Made by a program: the position numbers and the translations under genes. A DNA stretch of 64,000 bases, taken from positions 255,251,330 to 255,315,329 of the forward strand of contig JAIOJX010000026.1 in NCBI GenBank assembly GCA_022376925.1. Reading direction: 5' to 3'. A model generated the notes under the pieces. That model was not told the origin of the DNA and made no database searches. It saw nothing but the letters and a program-made list of their open reading frames with translations. Shown here piece after piece: positions 1 to 10,290 of this stretch (position 1 is its first letter; each line of letters begins with the position of its first letter). Source of the stretch: Tragulus kanchil. Taxonomy: Eukaryota > Chordata > Mammalia > Artiodactyla > Tragulidae.

Positions 1-1322
1 GATTTCATTTATTGTGAAGCAGTTGTAAAGTCCTTGTCTGAAAATAATTGAATGCATGTTAAATCTTTTTCATAGCAATTCCGAGTTTAGGGAATTTTTA
101 GCTTTAAGTCTATAATCATAATGCTAGGTACTGTGGGTATACGTAGAAGGGTAATATGATCTTTGATCTCAAAGTACTTTTAGTTCAGAAAGGGAGGGAA
201 AGCATAAATCAAGGCAGAAGGGAAAAGATTCTTAATATGTGTATATGTTTTGCTGATATGAAGATAGGACTATTTAATTTTGATTAGGAGAATGTTTTAT
301 TAAGAAAATTGAGCTGAACTTTGACTCCCAAAAGGAATTTGTTAAAAAGGAGAATGGGAGTGTTGGCAATCTGTCATGATAGGAAGTCAGGGCACTTGGT
401 GGGATGTGGTGAGATGAGGCTGGTGGAATCAGTTCATTAAAGATTTGATGACTTCTGAAATGTGAAATAACATGGATCAAACTGGTTAAGCATGACCGCC
501 CTCTATTTAGAGATAAGTGAGATTTGAATGGTTTGAAAAGGGAATTTCACTTTTATTATAAGAAGTTTTTCTGCCTTATGCATTTTAGAAACTTGAAAAA
601 TATCTGAAGTGTGTCTTTCAAAATTTAATACTGTAAGAAAGCCCATATTTATAATGAGAAATTAAGTAACAAATATGTACCTCCCCTTTCTGTTTCAAAC
701 GAGAGGGTAATCTTCCTGATTAACTCTTTTTCCTTTGCTTTATTGATTTTCTGCATTATCTTTTACTTTGAGGGGTATTAGAAATATGAAAACATTTTAT
801 GCTATCCTACTTAGATTTTTGTGTATAGAGTTTTATTCCTTCAAGATAAACAAGCAGTTCATAATTTAACAAAATTAGTTCTGATAATAACTACTGAAAT
901 TGTCAGGCTTTAACTTGGGATACAAACCATGATCTAATTTTTAGTCACCATTTAATTGCAGTGCTAAATTCTACCAAGGTGACCATCCAGTTTTATACTT
1001 TTTTAAGTATAAAGAATGGTATGAAGGAGTTTTTCTTTTTTTGCCTTTTTCGCTTAGTTGTAGTTATTTTGGTTGTTTTAGAAATTTGTGTTCAGGGGTA
1101 CAAGGTAAAAGAAAAAATCTTGGAATGGTACAGCTCCAGAAATAAGGACAGTTATTTTAGGTCATCAGAAAAAGGGCAAACCACTCTGGAGTTTTCTCAG
1201 TCTCAGACCAATGCTTACATCGTCTGGGTATGTTAATATAGTGTTATCTCATTGGGAAATTGCCTTGGGCAGGAGGCTGAGGAATGAATTGTACACTAAC
1301 TGACACAGTAAACTATCCAGCT
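1..1322. other. Unique AT-rich DNA, no gene recognised
   Basis: AT-rich, stop-dense sequence in all frames. The longest open frame (961-1236, plus, 91 codons from a GTG) has no recognisable domain and no flanking splice or promoter context that I can support. Nothing here matches a repeat family I know with confidence. Confidence 0.6.
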
Positions 1323-2171
1323 AACAGTCTTGGAAAAGTGGAGCAACTAAGAATGGGATTAGTAACATGGAATTAGCTATAACATTCTTGGATGAATGTT
1401 GAAAGAGTCTGAGTTTGTATTTGGCCTCTTTACGTAACTCACTCTGTGCCCCTGAGGTTTCACTTTCCTGACTTTTGAGCACAGCATGCATTGCCTTGAT
1501 TTCAGTTGGTAATGGATTTATCTTGTGGGTCAGTTTCATCAGATGAAGGTGTTCTTTGAAATATTTAATAGAAATAACCTAGTGAAATAATAATCAGTGT
1601 TTCCAATGTTGGTAGTTACTTTAAAAAAGAGAAATTAGAATTAATTCTGAATAAATTACTAGAGTTGGAAGTGGGGAGGAGATGAGTAACCATTTTTACA
1701 AAATTATCTAAAAGATGCAATCTGGTAAGATTTCTCCTGAGAGCACTGAGTACAATTTACTTTGACAAACAGATTAAACAAATATTTCATTAAAATGCCA
1801 CATAAAATTTTTTAAAAGTTGCCTTGAAACATTAGTATCTTGAGTTTAGAGTATTTAGATAGTAATGCGTTTTTTTTTTTTTTCTTTTTTGTTATATGGA
1901 GACTAGAAGTTCCTTGTTTACCAGACATGTTTGAAAAAATAGAATTAATTAATATATTTAAAAATAGATAGATTTCAGTAAAATGTTCACATTTATTATC
2001 AGCTGAATTGTTAAAAACATTATGTGGATAAATGTTTATTAAATATTTTCCTAAGAAGGTAGTGGGGTGTACTGAAATGATGTGGAATGTGGCATTAAGC
2101 AGGTTTGAATTTGAAATCCGGATCTAATATTCGTCTATGAGACTTTAGGAAAATATCTTGACCTCTCTGAA
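1323..2171. other. Unique DNA, no gene recognised
   Basis: AT-rich non-repeat sequence, present again at 2438-3286 through duplication A. The 72-codon minus-strand frame at 1321-1539 recurs identically in the second copy because it is copied; it shows no known domain. Confidence 0.5.
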
Positions 2172-3552
2172 CATTAGTGTTCTTTTACAAAATATTTTTT
2201 AAGTTGAAGGATAGTTAATTTACAATGTGTTAGTTTCTGCTATACAGCAAAGTGATTTAATTATACATATATATATATTCTTTCTAAAATATTCTTTACC
2301 ATTATGGTTTCTCACAGGATATTGACTATAGTTCCTTGTGCCGTGTGGTAGGACCATGTTGTTTGTCCATTCTATATATAGGAGTTTGCATCTCCTAACC
2401 CCAGACTCTCACTCTGCCCCTCCTTCACACCCTGCCCAACAGTCTTGGAAAAGTGGAGCAACTAAGAATGGGATTAGTAACATGGAATTAGCTATAACAT
2501 TCTTGGATGAATGTTGAAAGAGTCTGAGTTTGTATTTGGCCTCTTTACGTAACTCACTCTGTGCCCCTGAGGTTTCACTTTCCTGACTTTTGAGCACAGC
2601 ATGCATTGCCTTGATTTCAGTTGGTAATGGATTTATCTTGTGGGTCAGTTTCATCAGATGAAGGTGTTCTTTGAAATATTTAATAGAAATAACCTAGTGA
2701 AATAATAATCAGTGTTTCCAATGTTGGTAGTTACTTTAAAAAAGAGAAATTAGAATTAATTCTGAATAAATTACTAGAGTTGGAAGTGGGGAGGAGATGA
2801 GTAACCTTTTTTACAAAATTATCTAAAAGATGCAATCTGGTAAGATTTCTCCTGAGAGCACTGAGTACAATTTACTTTGACAAACAGATTAAACAAATAT
2901 TTCATTAAAATGCCACATAAAATTTTTTAAAAGTTGCCTTGAAACATTAGTATCTTGAGTTTAGAGTATTTAGATAGTAATGCGTTTTTTTTTTTTTTCT
3001 TTTTTGTTATATGGAGACTAGAAGTTCCTTGTTTACCAGACATGTTTGAAAAAATAGAATTAATTAATATATTTAAAAATAGATAGATTTCAGTAAAATG
3101 TTCACATTTATTATCAGCTGAATTGTTAAAAACATTATGTGGATAAATGTTTATTAAATATTTTCCTAAGAAGGTAGTGGGGTGTACTGAAATGATGTGG
3201 AATGTGGCATTAAGCAGGTTTGAATTTGAAATCCGGATCTAATATTCGTCTATGAGACTTTAGGAAAATATCTTGACCTCTCTGAACATTAGTGTTCTTT
3301 TACAAAATATTTTTTAAGTTGAAGGATAGTTAATTTACAATGTGTTAGTTTCTGCTATACAGCAAAGTGATTTAATTATACATATATATATATTCTTTCT
3401 AAAATATTCTTTACCATTATGGTTTCTCACAGGATATTGACTATAGTTCCTTGTGCCGTGTGGTAGGACCATGTTGTTTGTCCATTCTATATATAGGAGT
3501 TTGCATCTCCTAACCCCAGACTCTCACTCTGCCCCTCCTTCACACCCTGCCC
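1323..3552 (+). repeat. Direct tandem duplication A, 1115 bp (1323-2437 / 2438-3552)
   Basis: The text from 1323 is repeated from 2438 with a constant offset of 1115. The poly-T run near 1870/2985 has the same length in both. One clear difference is accatttttac versus accttttttac near 1690/2805. The last 258 bp also lie in the next duplication, so that stretch occurs three times. Probably a false duplication of overlapping contig ends. Confidence 0.95.
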
Positions 3553-3867
3553 CTTGGCGACCCCAACTCCTATTGTTCTCTTAGTATGAGTCTGTTTCTG
3601 TTTTGTAGATAAGTTCATTTGTGTCATATTTTAGATACCATATATAAGTGATATCATATAATATTTGCATTTCGCTTTCTTACTTTACTTAGTATGATAA
3701 TCTCTAGGTCCATCCGTGCTTTTGTAAGTGGCGCTGTTTCATTCTTTTTTATGTCTGAGGAATAGTCCATTGTATTTATGCACCACATCTGTTGATGGGC
3801 ATTTAGGCTACTCCTATGTCTTGGCCATGGTAAATTGTGCTGTAATGAACATTGGAGTGCATGTGTC
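2172..3867 (-). mobile_element. L1 LINE 3' end, minus strand (artiodactyl type)
   Basis: From the 3' end of the element (left) the sequence reads as the reverse complement of an artiodactyl L1 3' UTR, with the 'gctatacagcaaagtgattt' block followed by (TA)n and 'atagttccttgtgc'. It then runs into the ORF2 C-terminus: the reverse translation shows the 'INTMDYSSDIKKNE' block expected at the ORF2 end. It breaks off near 3867, where a SINE and a second L1 are inserted, and appears to resume near 6906. 2438-3552 repeats part of it by duplication. Degenerate, non-functional. Confidence 0.8.
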
Positions 3868-4130
3868 TTTTTTTTCCCCCCATCATGCCCCCTTTTTAAT
3901 TTTATATTTATTTTCATCCATCTTTTTTTTTTTTTTTTTTTTAATTCTTTGGCCTGTGTGGGCCGTTCACGGCAGAGCACCGTCTCTGGGTGCATACGCT
4001 CCACAGCGCTGGCTCTTAATTGGGCACACTGGTCTAGCCGCTTGGCGGCACATGGGATTTTCCCAGGCCAGAGATTGAACTGGTGCCCCTTGCACTGCAA
4101 GGCGGACCATTTTCCCACCAAGGAAGCCCC
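3868..4130 (-). mobile_element. tRNA-Glu-derived SINE (short-tail form), minus
   Basis: Reverse complement of a tRNA-Glu-type SINE. The head lies at the right end (ccaaggaagcccc, with a degraded B-box 'gagattgaac'), the body contains 'ggcctgtgtgggcc', and the 3' tail to the left reads 'ccatcatgccccctttttaa' plus poly-T. Second copy at 4994-5255 through duplication B. It sits between an older L1 broken at 3867 and the 3' end of a younger L1. Confidence 0.85.
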
Positions 4131-4993
4131 CCCTTTTTTAATAATTATTTTATTTTACTTTTACAGAGTTTTGTTGTTTACAGCTGTACATAAACCCACA
4201 TCAGTCATAGGTATACACTTGACCAGTCCCATCTGAGCCCTGCTCCCAGACCCTCCCCATCCTACCCCTCCAGGTTGTTGTGCACCTATGTAAGTTCCAT
4301 TAGTCGTACAACATATTCACAATGGCTGTCACTTTTACATGTGGTAGTGCAGGTTTCCATGCTACTTTTTCCATACTCCCCATCCACTCCTCCCTCCCCT
4401 GAACGTCCAAATAAAAAACTGTTCTTTTACAAAATATTTTTAAGTTGAAGGATAGTTAATTTACAATGTGTTAGTTTCTGCTATACAGCAAAGTGATTTA
4501 ATTATACATATATATATATTCTTTCTAAAATATTCTTTACCATTATGGTTTCTCACAGGATATTGACTATAGTTCCTTGTGCCGTGTGGTAGGACCATGT
4601 TGTTTGTCCATTCTATATATAGGAGTTTGCATCTCCTAACCCCAGACTCTCACTCTGCCCCTCCTTCACACCCTGCCCCTTGGCGACCCCAACTCCTATT
4701 GTTCTCTTAGTATGAGTCTGTTTCTGTTTTGTAGATAAGTTCATTTGTGTCATATTTTAGATACCATATATAAGTGATATCATATAATATTTGCATTTCG
4801 CTTTCTTACTTTACTTAGTATGATAATCTCTAGGTCCATCCGTGCTTTTGTAAGTGGCGCTGTTTCATTCTTTTTTATGTCTGAGGAATAGTCCATTGTA
4901 TTTATGCACCACATCTGTTGATGGGCATTTAGGCTACTCCTATGTCTTGGCCATGGTAAATTGTGCTGTAATGAACATTGGAGTGCATGTGTC

Positions 4994-5255
4994 TTTTTTT
5001 TCCCCCCATCATGCCCCCTTTTTAATTTTATATTTATTTTCATCCATCTTTTTTTTTTTTTTTTTTTAATTCTTTGGCCTGTGTGGGCCGTTCACGGCAG
5101 AGCACCGTCTCTGGGTGCATACGCTCCACAGCGCTGGCTCTTAATTGGGCACACTGGTCTAGCCGCTTGGCGGCACATGGGATTTTCCCAGGCCAGAGAT
5201 TGAACTGGTGCCCCTTGCACTGCAAGGCGGACCATTTTCCCACCAAGGAAGCCCC
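4994..5255 (-). mobile_element. tRNA-Glu-derived SINE, second copy of 3868-4130
   Basis: Same element as at 3868-4130, repeated by duplication B with one T fewer in the tail. Not an independent insertion. Confidence 0.85.
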
Positions 5256-6105
5256 CCCTTTTTTAATAATTATTTTATTTTACTTTTACAGAGTTTTGTT
5301 GTTTACAGCTGTACATAAACCCACATCAGTCATAGGTATACACTTGACCAGTCCCATCTGAGCCCTGCTCCCAGACCCTCCCCATCCTACCCCTCCAGGT
5401 TGTTGTGCACCTATGTAAGTTCCATTAGTCGTACAACATATTCACAATGGCTGTCACTTTTACATGTGGTAGTGCAGGTTTCCATGCTACTTTTTCCATA
5501 CTCCCCATCCACTCCTCCCTCCCCTGAACGTCCATAATACTGTTCTCTGTGTCTGCCTCTCTAGCGCAGCCCAGCATATACATCCACCAGCATCATCTCT
5601 CTAGAGTTCACACACATGTGTTAGTATACTATATTTGCCCTTCTCTTTTTGACTCACTTCACTTTGTATAATAGGCTCTAGATTCATCTACCTCATTAGG
5701 ACTGATTCAAATGCATTTCTTTTTACAGCTGAGAGACATTCCATTGTATATATGTATCCTAGCCTCTTCATCCATTCATCTGTGGATGGACATCCAGGCT
5801 GTCTCCATACTCCATCTGTTGTAAAAAGTGCTGCAATGACCACGGGGGCACATGTGTCTCCTTCAATCTTGATTTCCTCAGGGTACATGCCTAATAGTGG
5901 GATTGCTGGGTCACATGGTGCTTCTATTCCTAGTTTTTTAAGGAATATCCATACTGTCCTTCATAGTGGCTGTATCAATTCACATTCCCACCAACAGTTT
6001 GAGAGGGTTCCCTTTTCTCTACATTCTGTCCAGCATTCACTGTCTGTAGAATCCTTTGATGATGGCCATTCTGACTGGTGTGAGGTGACATCTCATTGTA
6101 GTTTT

Positions 6106-6366
6106 TTAAAAAAAATTTGGCCTGTTTTACTGGTTCTTCATTTATTTATTTTCTTAATTCTTTGGCCTGTGTGGGCCTCCCATCGTGGTGGCCTCTCGTT
6201 ACAGAGCACTGGCTCTGGGTACATGCATTCCAGAGCACTGGCTCGTAATTGGACACACCAGTCCAGCCGCTCAGCGGCATAAGGGATCTTCCTGGGTCAG
6301 GGATCGAACTGGTGCCCCTTGCACTGTAAGGTGGACTTTTTACCCACTGAACCACTAGGGAAGCCC
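6106..6366 (-). mobile_element. tRNA-Glu-derived SINE, minus, with perfect 14-bp TSD
   Basis: Target-site duplication ctcattgtagtttt at 6092-6105 and 6367-6380 brackets the element exactly, and the host L1 text joins cleanly if the element is removed. Head at the right ('ccactagggaagccc'), B-box complement 'ggatcgaact', body 'ggcctgtgtgggcctcccat', tail AT-rich ('atttatttatttt'). Confidence 0.93.
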
Positions 6367-6491
6367 CTCATTGTAGTTTTGACGTGTACCTCTCCAACAG
6401 TGAGTGATGTTGAGCATCCTCTCATGTGTTCTTTGGCCATGTGCATGTCCTCTTTGGAGAGATGTCTGCCCAGGTCTCTCTCCCATTTCTT

Positions 6492-6758
6492 TCTTTCTTT
6501 CTTTATTTTTTTGGCCACTTCTATTGCTCTTTCATTTCCACCTTTGTTCTTTGGCCTGTGTGGGCCTCCCATCGCAGTGGCCTCTCTCGTTGCAGAGAAC
6601 CGGCTCTACGCGCATGCGCCCCAGAGCTCCGGCTCGGTAATTGGACACATTGATCCAGCCACTCCACGGCACATGGGAACTTCCCAGGCCAGGGATCGAA
6701 CTGGTGCCCCTCGCACTGCAAAGTGGTGTCTTTACCCACTGGACCACCAGGGAAGTCC
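6492..6758 (-). mobile_element. tRNA-Glu-derived SINE, minus, with perfect 16-bp TSD
   Basis: Target-site duplication ctctctcccatttctt at 6476-6491 and 6759-6774. Head at the right ('accaccagggaagtccc'), B-box complement 'ggatcgaact'. The tail keeps 'ggccacttctattg', the start of the GC-rich 3' extension seen in the long form, and then ends in (TTTC)n. Confidence 0.93.
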
Positions 6759-6905
6759 CTCTCTCCCATTTCTTGACTGGGTTGTTTGCCTTTTCAGTGT
6801 TGAGCTGTATGAATTGCCCGCATAACCTGGAAATCAATTCATTGTTGGCCGTTTCATCTGCCACCCTTTTCTCCCATTCTGAGGGATGTCCCCTCATCCT
6901 TTTCA

Positions 6906-7967
6906 TAGTTCTTTTGCGCACGTATCGTTTTGACTTAAGGTTTTCTCTGGATATATTCCCAGGAGGGAGATTGCTAAATTATAAGGCAACTCTACTTTTA
7001 GTTTCTAGAGGAACCCTCATGCTATTTCCCATAGTGGCTGCACCAGCTTATATTTCCATCAACAGTGTGGGAGTGTTCTTTTATTTTTCTCAACTCCGTC
7101 TCAAGCATTTGTTATTGGTAGACGTTTTTTTTTTTAATAGTCAATTTTTTAATTTATTATTTATTTTCATCCATCTTTATTCTTTGGCATGTGTGAGCCT
7201 CCCATTGCAGTGGCCTCTCTCATTGCAGAGCACTGGCTCTGGGCATATGCACTCCAGAGTTCTGGCTTGTAATTGGACACACCACCCAGCCACTCCACGG
7301 CATGTGGGATCAAGCTGGTGCTTCTTGTACTGCTAGATGGACTCTTTACCCACCGGACCACCACAGAAGCCTGGTAGACTTTTTGATGATGGTCATTCTG
7401 ACCTGTGTGAAGTATTATTGCATTGTAGTTTTGGTTTAAATTTCTTTAATAATTAGCAATGTTGAGTCTCTTTTCATATGCCTATTGGCCATCTCATGTC
7501 TTTTTTGGAGAAATGTCTGTTTAGGTCCCTTCCCATTTTCCACTTGGGTTGTTTGTTTTTTGTTGTTATTGTTGAGTTGTATGAGCTGTTTGTGTGTTTT
7601 GAAAATGAAGCCCTGTTAGTTGCATTGTTTGGAAATATTTTCTCCAATTCCATAGTTTGTCTTTTGTTTTGTTTATGGTTTCCATGTTGTGCAAAAGCTT
7701 TTAAGTTTAATTTGGCCCCATTTATTTGTGATTTTATCCTATTAGCTTTGGAGACTGATGTAAGAAAACACTGGTATGATTTCTGTCAGAGAATATCTTG
7801 CCTACATTCTCTGCTAGGAGTTTAATGGTGTCATGTTTTAGATTTAGATCCTTAAGCCATTTTGAGTTTATTTTTGTGTATGGTGTGAGTTTGTGTTCCA
7901 ACTTCATTGATTCATATACAGCTGTCCAACTTTTTCAAAACCACTTGCTGAAGAGACTTGTTCTTTT
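6906..7967 (-). mobile_element. Older L1 LINE ORF2 remnant, minus (continuation of 2172-3867)
   Basis: Begins with 'gcgcacgtatcg...ttctctggatatattccc', the ORF2 C-terminal region in reverse, and proceeds towards the RT side ('ttgctgaagagacttgttc' at the right end). Split by the SINE at 7130-7371. Interrupted at about 7968 by another L1 3' end. Part of it is repeated at 8516-9141 through duplication C. Confidence 0.75.
7130..7371 (-). mobile_element. tRNA-Glu-derived SINE, minus
   Basis: Flanked by an imperfect target-site duplication, tggtagac(g)ttttt at about 7116 and tggtagacttttt at 7372. Body 'gcagtggcctctctcattgc', AT-rich tail with 'ttatttattttcatccatct', head truncated or decayed at the right ('ccaccacagaagcc'). 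Confidence 0.85.
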
Positions 7968-9690
7968 TTTTTTAATAATTATTTTTATTTTACTTTTTTA
8001 CTTTTACAGAGTTTTGTTATTTATAGATATGTATAATCCCAAATTAGTCATATGTATATCCCTGGCCCCCTCCCTCCTCCACCCCCCTCGTAGTCCCCCC
8101 ATCCCACCACTTCAGGTCATGTCACAGCCACCCTGCAGGATCCCCTATCCCCACAGTGCAATGACAATAGCTATCATTTTCACATATGATAGTATAGGTT
8201 TCCATCTTACTCCCCCTATGCCTCCCACCCACTGTTCATTCCTCACAATGTCCATATGTCTGTTTTCTGTGTTTGTTTTTCCACCACTTCACTATGTGTG
8301 TTATCATTACCATCTTACTAGATTCTATATATATGTGTTAGTATATTGTATTTGTCTAGGTTCATTCACTTCACTTGAACTGATTCAAATTCTCTCTTTT
8401 CTATGGCTGAATAATATTCCATTGAATATATGTGCCACACCTTCTTTATCCATTCCTTTGTTGATGGACATTCAGGTTGCTTACATTTCCTGGCTGTTGT
8501 AAATACTGCTGCAGTGACTCTTTACCCACGGACCACCACAGAAGCCTGGTAGACTTTTGATGATGGTCATTCTGACCTGTGTGAAGTATTATTGCATTGT
8601 AGTTTTGGTTTAAATTTCTTTAATAATTAGCAATGTTGAGTCTCTTTTCATATGCCTATTGGCCATCTCATGTCTTTTTTGGAGAAATGTCTGTTTAGGT
8701 CCCTTCCCATTTTCCACTTGGGTTGTTTGTTTTTTGTTGTTATTGTTGAGTTGTATGAGCTGTTTGTGTGTTTTGAAAATGAAGCCCTGTTAGTTGCATT
8801 GTTTGGAAATATTTTCTCCAATTCCATAGTTTGTCTTTTGTTTTGTTTATGGTTTCCATGTTGTGCAAAAGCTTTTAAGTTTAATTTGGCCCCATTTATT
8901 TGTGATTTTATCCTATTAGCTTTGGAGACTGATGTAAGAAAACACTGGTATGATTTCTGTCAGAGAATATCTTGCCTACATTCTCTGCTAGGAGTTTAAT
9001 GGTGTCATGTTTTAGATTTAGATCCTTAAGCCATTTTGAGTTTATTTTTGTGTATGGTGTGAGTTTGTGTTCCAACTTCATTGATTCATATACAGCTGTC
9101 CAACTTTTTCAAAACCACTTGCTGAAGAGACTTGTTCTTTTTTTTTTAATAATTATTTTTATTTTACTTTTTACTTTTACAGAGTTTTGTTGTTTACAGA
9201 TATGTATAATCCCAGATTAGTCATATGTATATCCCTGGCCCCCTCCATCCTCCACCCCCCTCGTAGTCCCCCCATCCCACCACTTCAGGTCATGTCACAG
9301 CCACCCTGCAGGATCCCCTATCCCCACAGTGCAATGACAATAGCTATCATTTTCACATATGATAGTATAGGTTTCCATCTTACTCCCCCTATGCCTCCCA
9401 CCCACTGTTCATTCCTCACAATGTCCATATGTCTGTTTTCTGTGTTTGTTTTTCCACCACTTCACTATGTGTGTTATCATTACCATCTTACTAGATTCTA
9501 TATATATGTGTTAGTATATTGTATTTGTCTAGGTTCATTCACTTCACTTGAACTGATTCAAATTCTCTCTTTTCTATGGCTGAATAATATTCCATTGAAT
9601 ATATGTGCCACACCTTCTTTATCCATTCCTTTGTTGATGGACATTCAGGTTGCTTACATTTCCTGGCTGTTGTAAATACTGCTGCAGTGA
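7340..9690 (+). repeat. Direct tandem duplication C, about 1175 bp (7340-8515 / 8516-9690)
   Basis: Offset 1176, falling to 1174 within the first 50 bp of copy 2 (lost C in cccaccgg, lost T in gacttttt), then 1173. A cluster of substitutions lies in the embedded L1 3' end (atttatagat/gtttacagat, caaattag/cagattag, ccctcc/ccatcc near 8020-8070). The right part of the SINE head is included as the first bases. Confidence 0.95.
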
Positions 9691-9861
9691 ACACTGGGGT
9701 ACATGTGTTTTCTAGAATTGTGTTTTTTTAGGGTATATGCCCAGTAGTGGGATTGCTGATTCATATGGTAGATTTATTCCTAGTTTTCTAAGAAATCTCC
9801 ATAATGTTCTGCATAATGGAGAGCACCAACAGTGTAGGAGAGTTCCCTCTCAAGCATATAT
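7968..9861 (-). mobile_element. L1 LINE 3' end, minus, inserted in older L1
   Basis: Same young 3' UTR family as at 4131 ('acttttacagagttttgtt'). Copy 1 occupies 7968-8515. After the duplicated flank, copy 2 runs 9142-9861 and continues into ORF2 C-terminal sequence ('gcccagtagtgggattgctg', 'ccataatgttctgcataatg') before stopping near 9861. The segment 8516-9141 inside this span is the repeated older-L1 flank. Confidence 0.75.
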
Positions 9862-10146
9862 TGAAGAATTCTTGCTTCCCTGAAATAAGCCCCACTTGAT
9901 CATGATGTATGATTCTTCAAATGCATTGCTGGATTCTGTTTGCTAGAATTTTGTTGAGGACTTTTGTGTCTATGTTCATCCTGTTAGCCTACAATTTTCA
10001 TTTTTGGTGGTATCTTTCTCTTGTTTTTATATCAAGTGGTGGTTCTATTGGCTCTTGTACCTATTTTTATACTAGCACCATGCTGTTTTGATTACTGTGG
10101 CTTTGTAGTATTGTGTGAAGTCTTGGAGGGTTATGCCTCCTGCTTT
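9862..10146 (-). mobile_element. L1 ORF2 fragments, minus
   Basis: Reverse-complement ORF2 text: 'cccacttgatcatgatgtat' and 'tgctagaattttgttgagg' (RT-proximal block), then 'tactagcaccatgctgtttt' with 'ctttgtagtattgtg' from further downstream in ORF2, implying an internal deletion. Repeated at 10911-11195 by duplication D. Confidence 0.7.
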
Positions 10147-10290
10147 TGAGCCTTAGTATTCTTATCTGTAAAACGGGATAAAATTCTTACATCATAAAAT
10201 TAAGAAGATTATGACTATCGTCTTTAAAGTGCCTAGTACCTCGTATGTAACTAAATGAGTGATATGTTATAGCAGATGTTTAATAGATGG
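10147..10290 (-). repeat. MIR SINE remnant
   Basis: Matches the MIR core in minus orientation: 'gagccttagtattcttatct' with gtaaaacgggataa, followed by 'aaagtgcctagtacctcgta' and an 'aaatgagtgat' block. Old and diverged. Repeated at about 11196-11340 by duplication D. Confidence 0.65.

Larger units (their letters stand above)
3294..5534 (+). repeat. Direct tandem duplication B, about 1126 bp (3294-4420 / 4421-5534)
   Basis: Offset starts at 1127 and slips to 1126 and 1125 through single-T length changes in homopolymers (after aaaata, and in the poly-T before the SINE). Copy 1 ends with about 11 bp of non-matching text (near 4410-4420) where copy 2 continues differently at 5535. Both copies carry the same L1/SINE/L1 junction. 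Confidence 0.95.
4131..6905 (-). mobile_element. Younger L1 LINE, minus, nested in an older L1
   Basis: The 3' UTR begins with 'tttacagagttttgttgttt' and runs into the ORF2 C-terminus. The minus translation around 5688-5888 contains VIAALFTTDGVWRQPGCPST and then YIYTMECLSAVKRN, the hallmark ORF2 tail. Copy 1 of duplication B (4131-4409) is a redundant piece of the 3' UTR; the continuous element is 5256-6905. Two SINEs (6106-6366 and 6492-6758) split it, each with a perfect target-site duplication. To its right, at about 6906, the older L1 resumes ('gcgcacgtatcg' onward). Confidence 0.8.

Noticed and set aside
961..1236. 91-codon plus-strand frame
   Set aside because: GTG start, low-complexity hydrophobic text, no known domain, no supporting gene structure.
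3728..5361. Open frames of 70-155 codons with poly-Lys or poly-Phe runs
   Set aside because: They are translations of L1 3' UTR and SINE sequence across poly-A/poly-T tracts.
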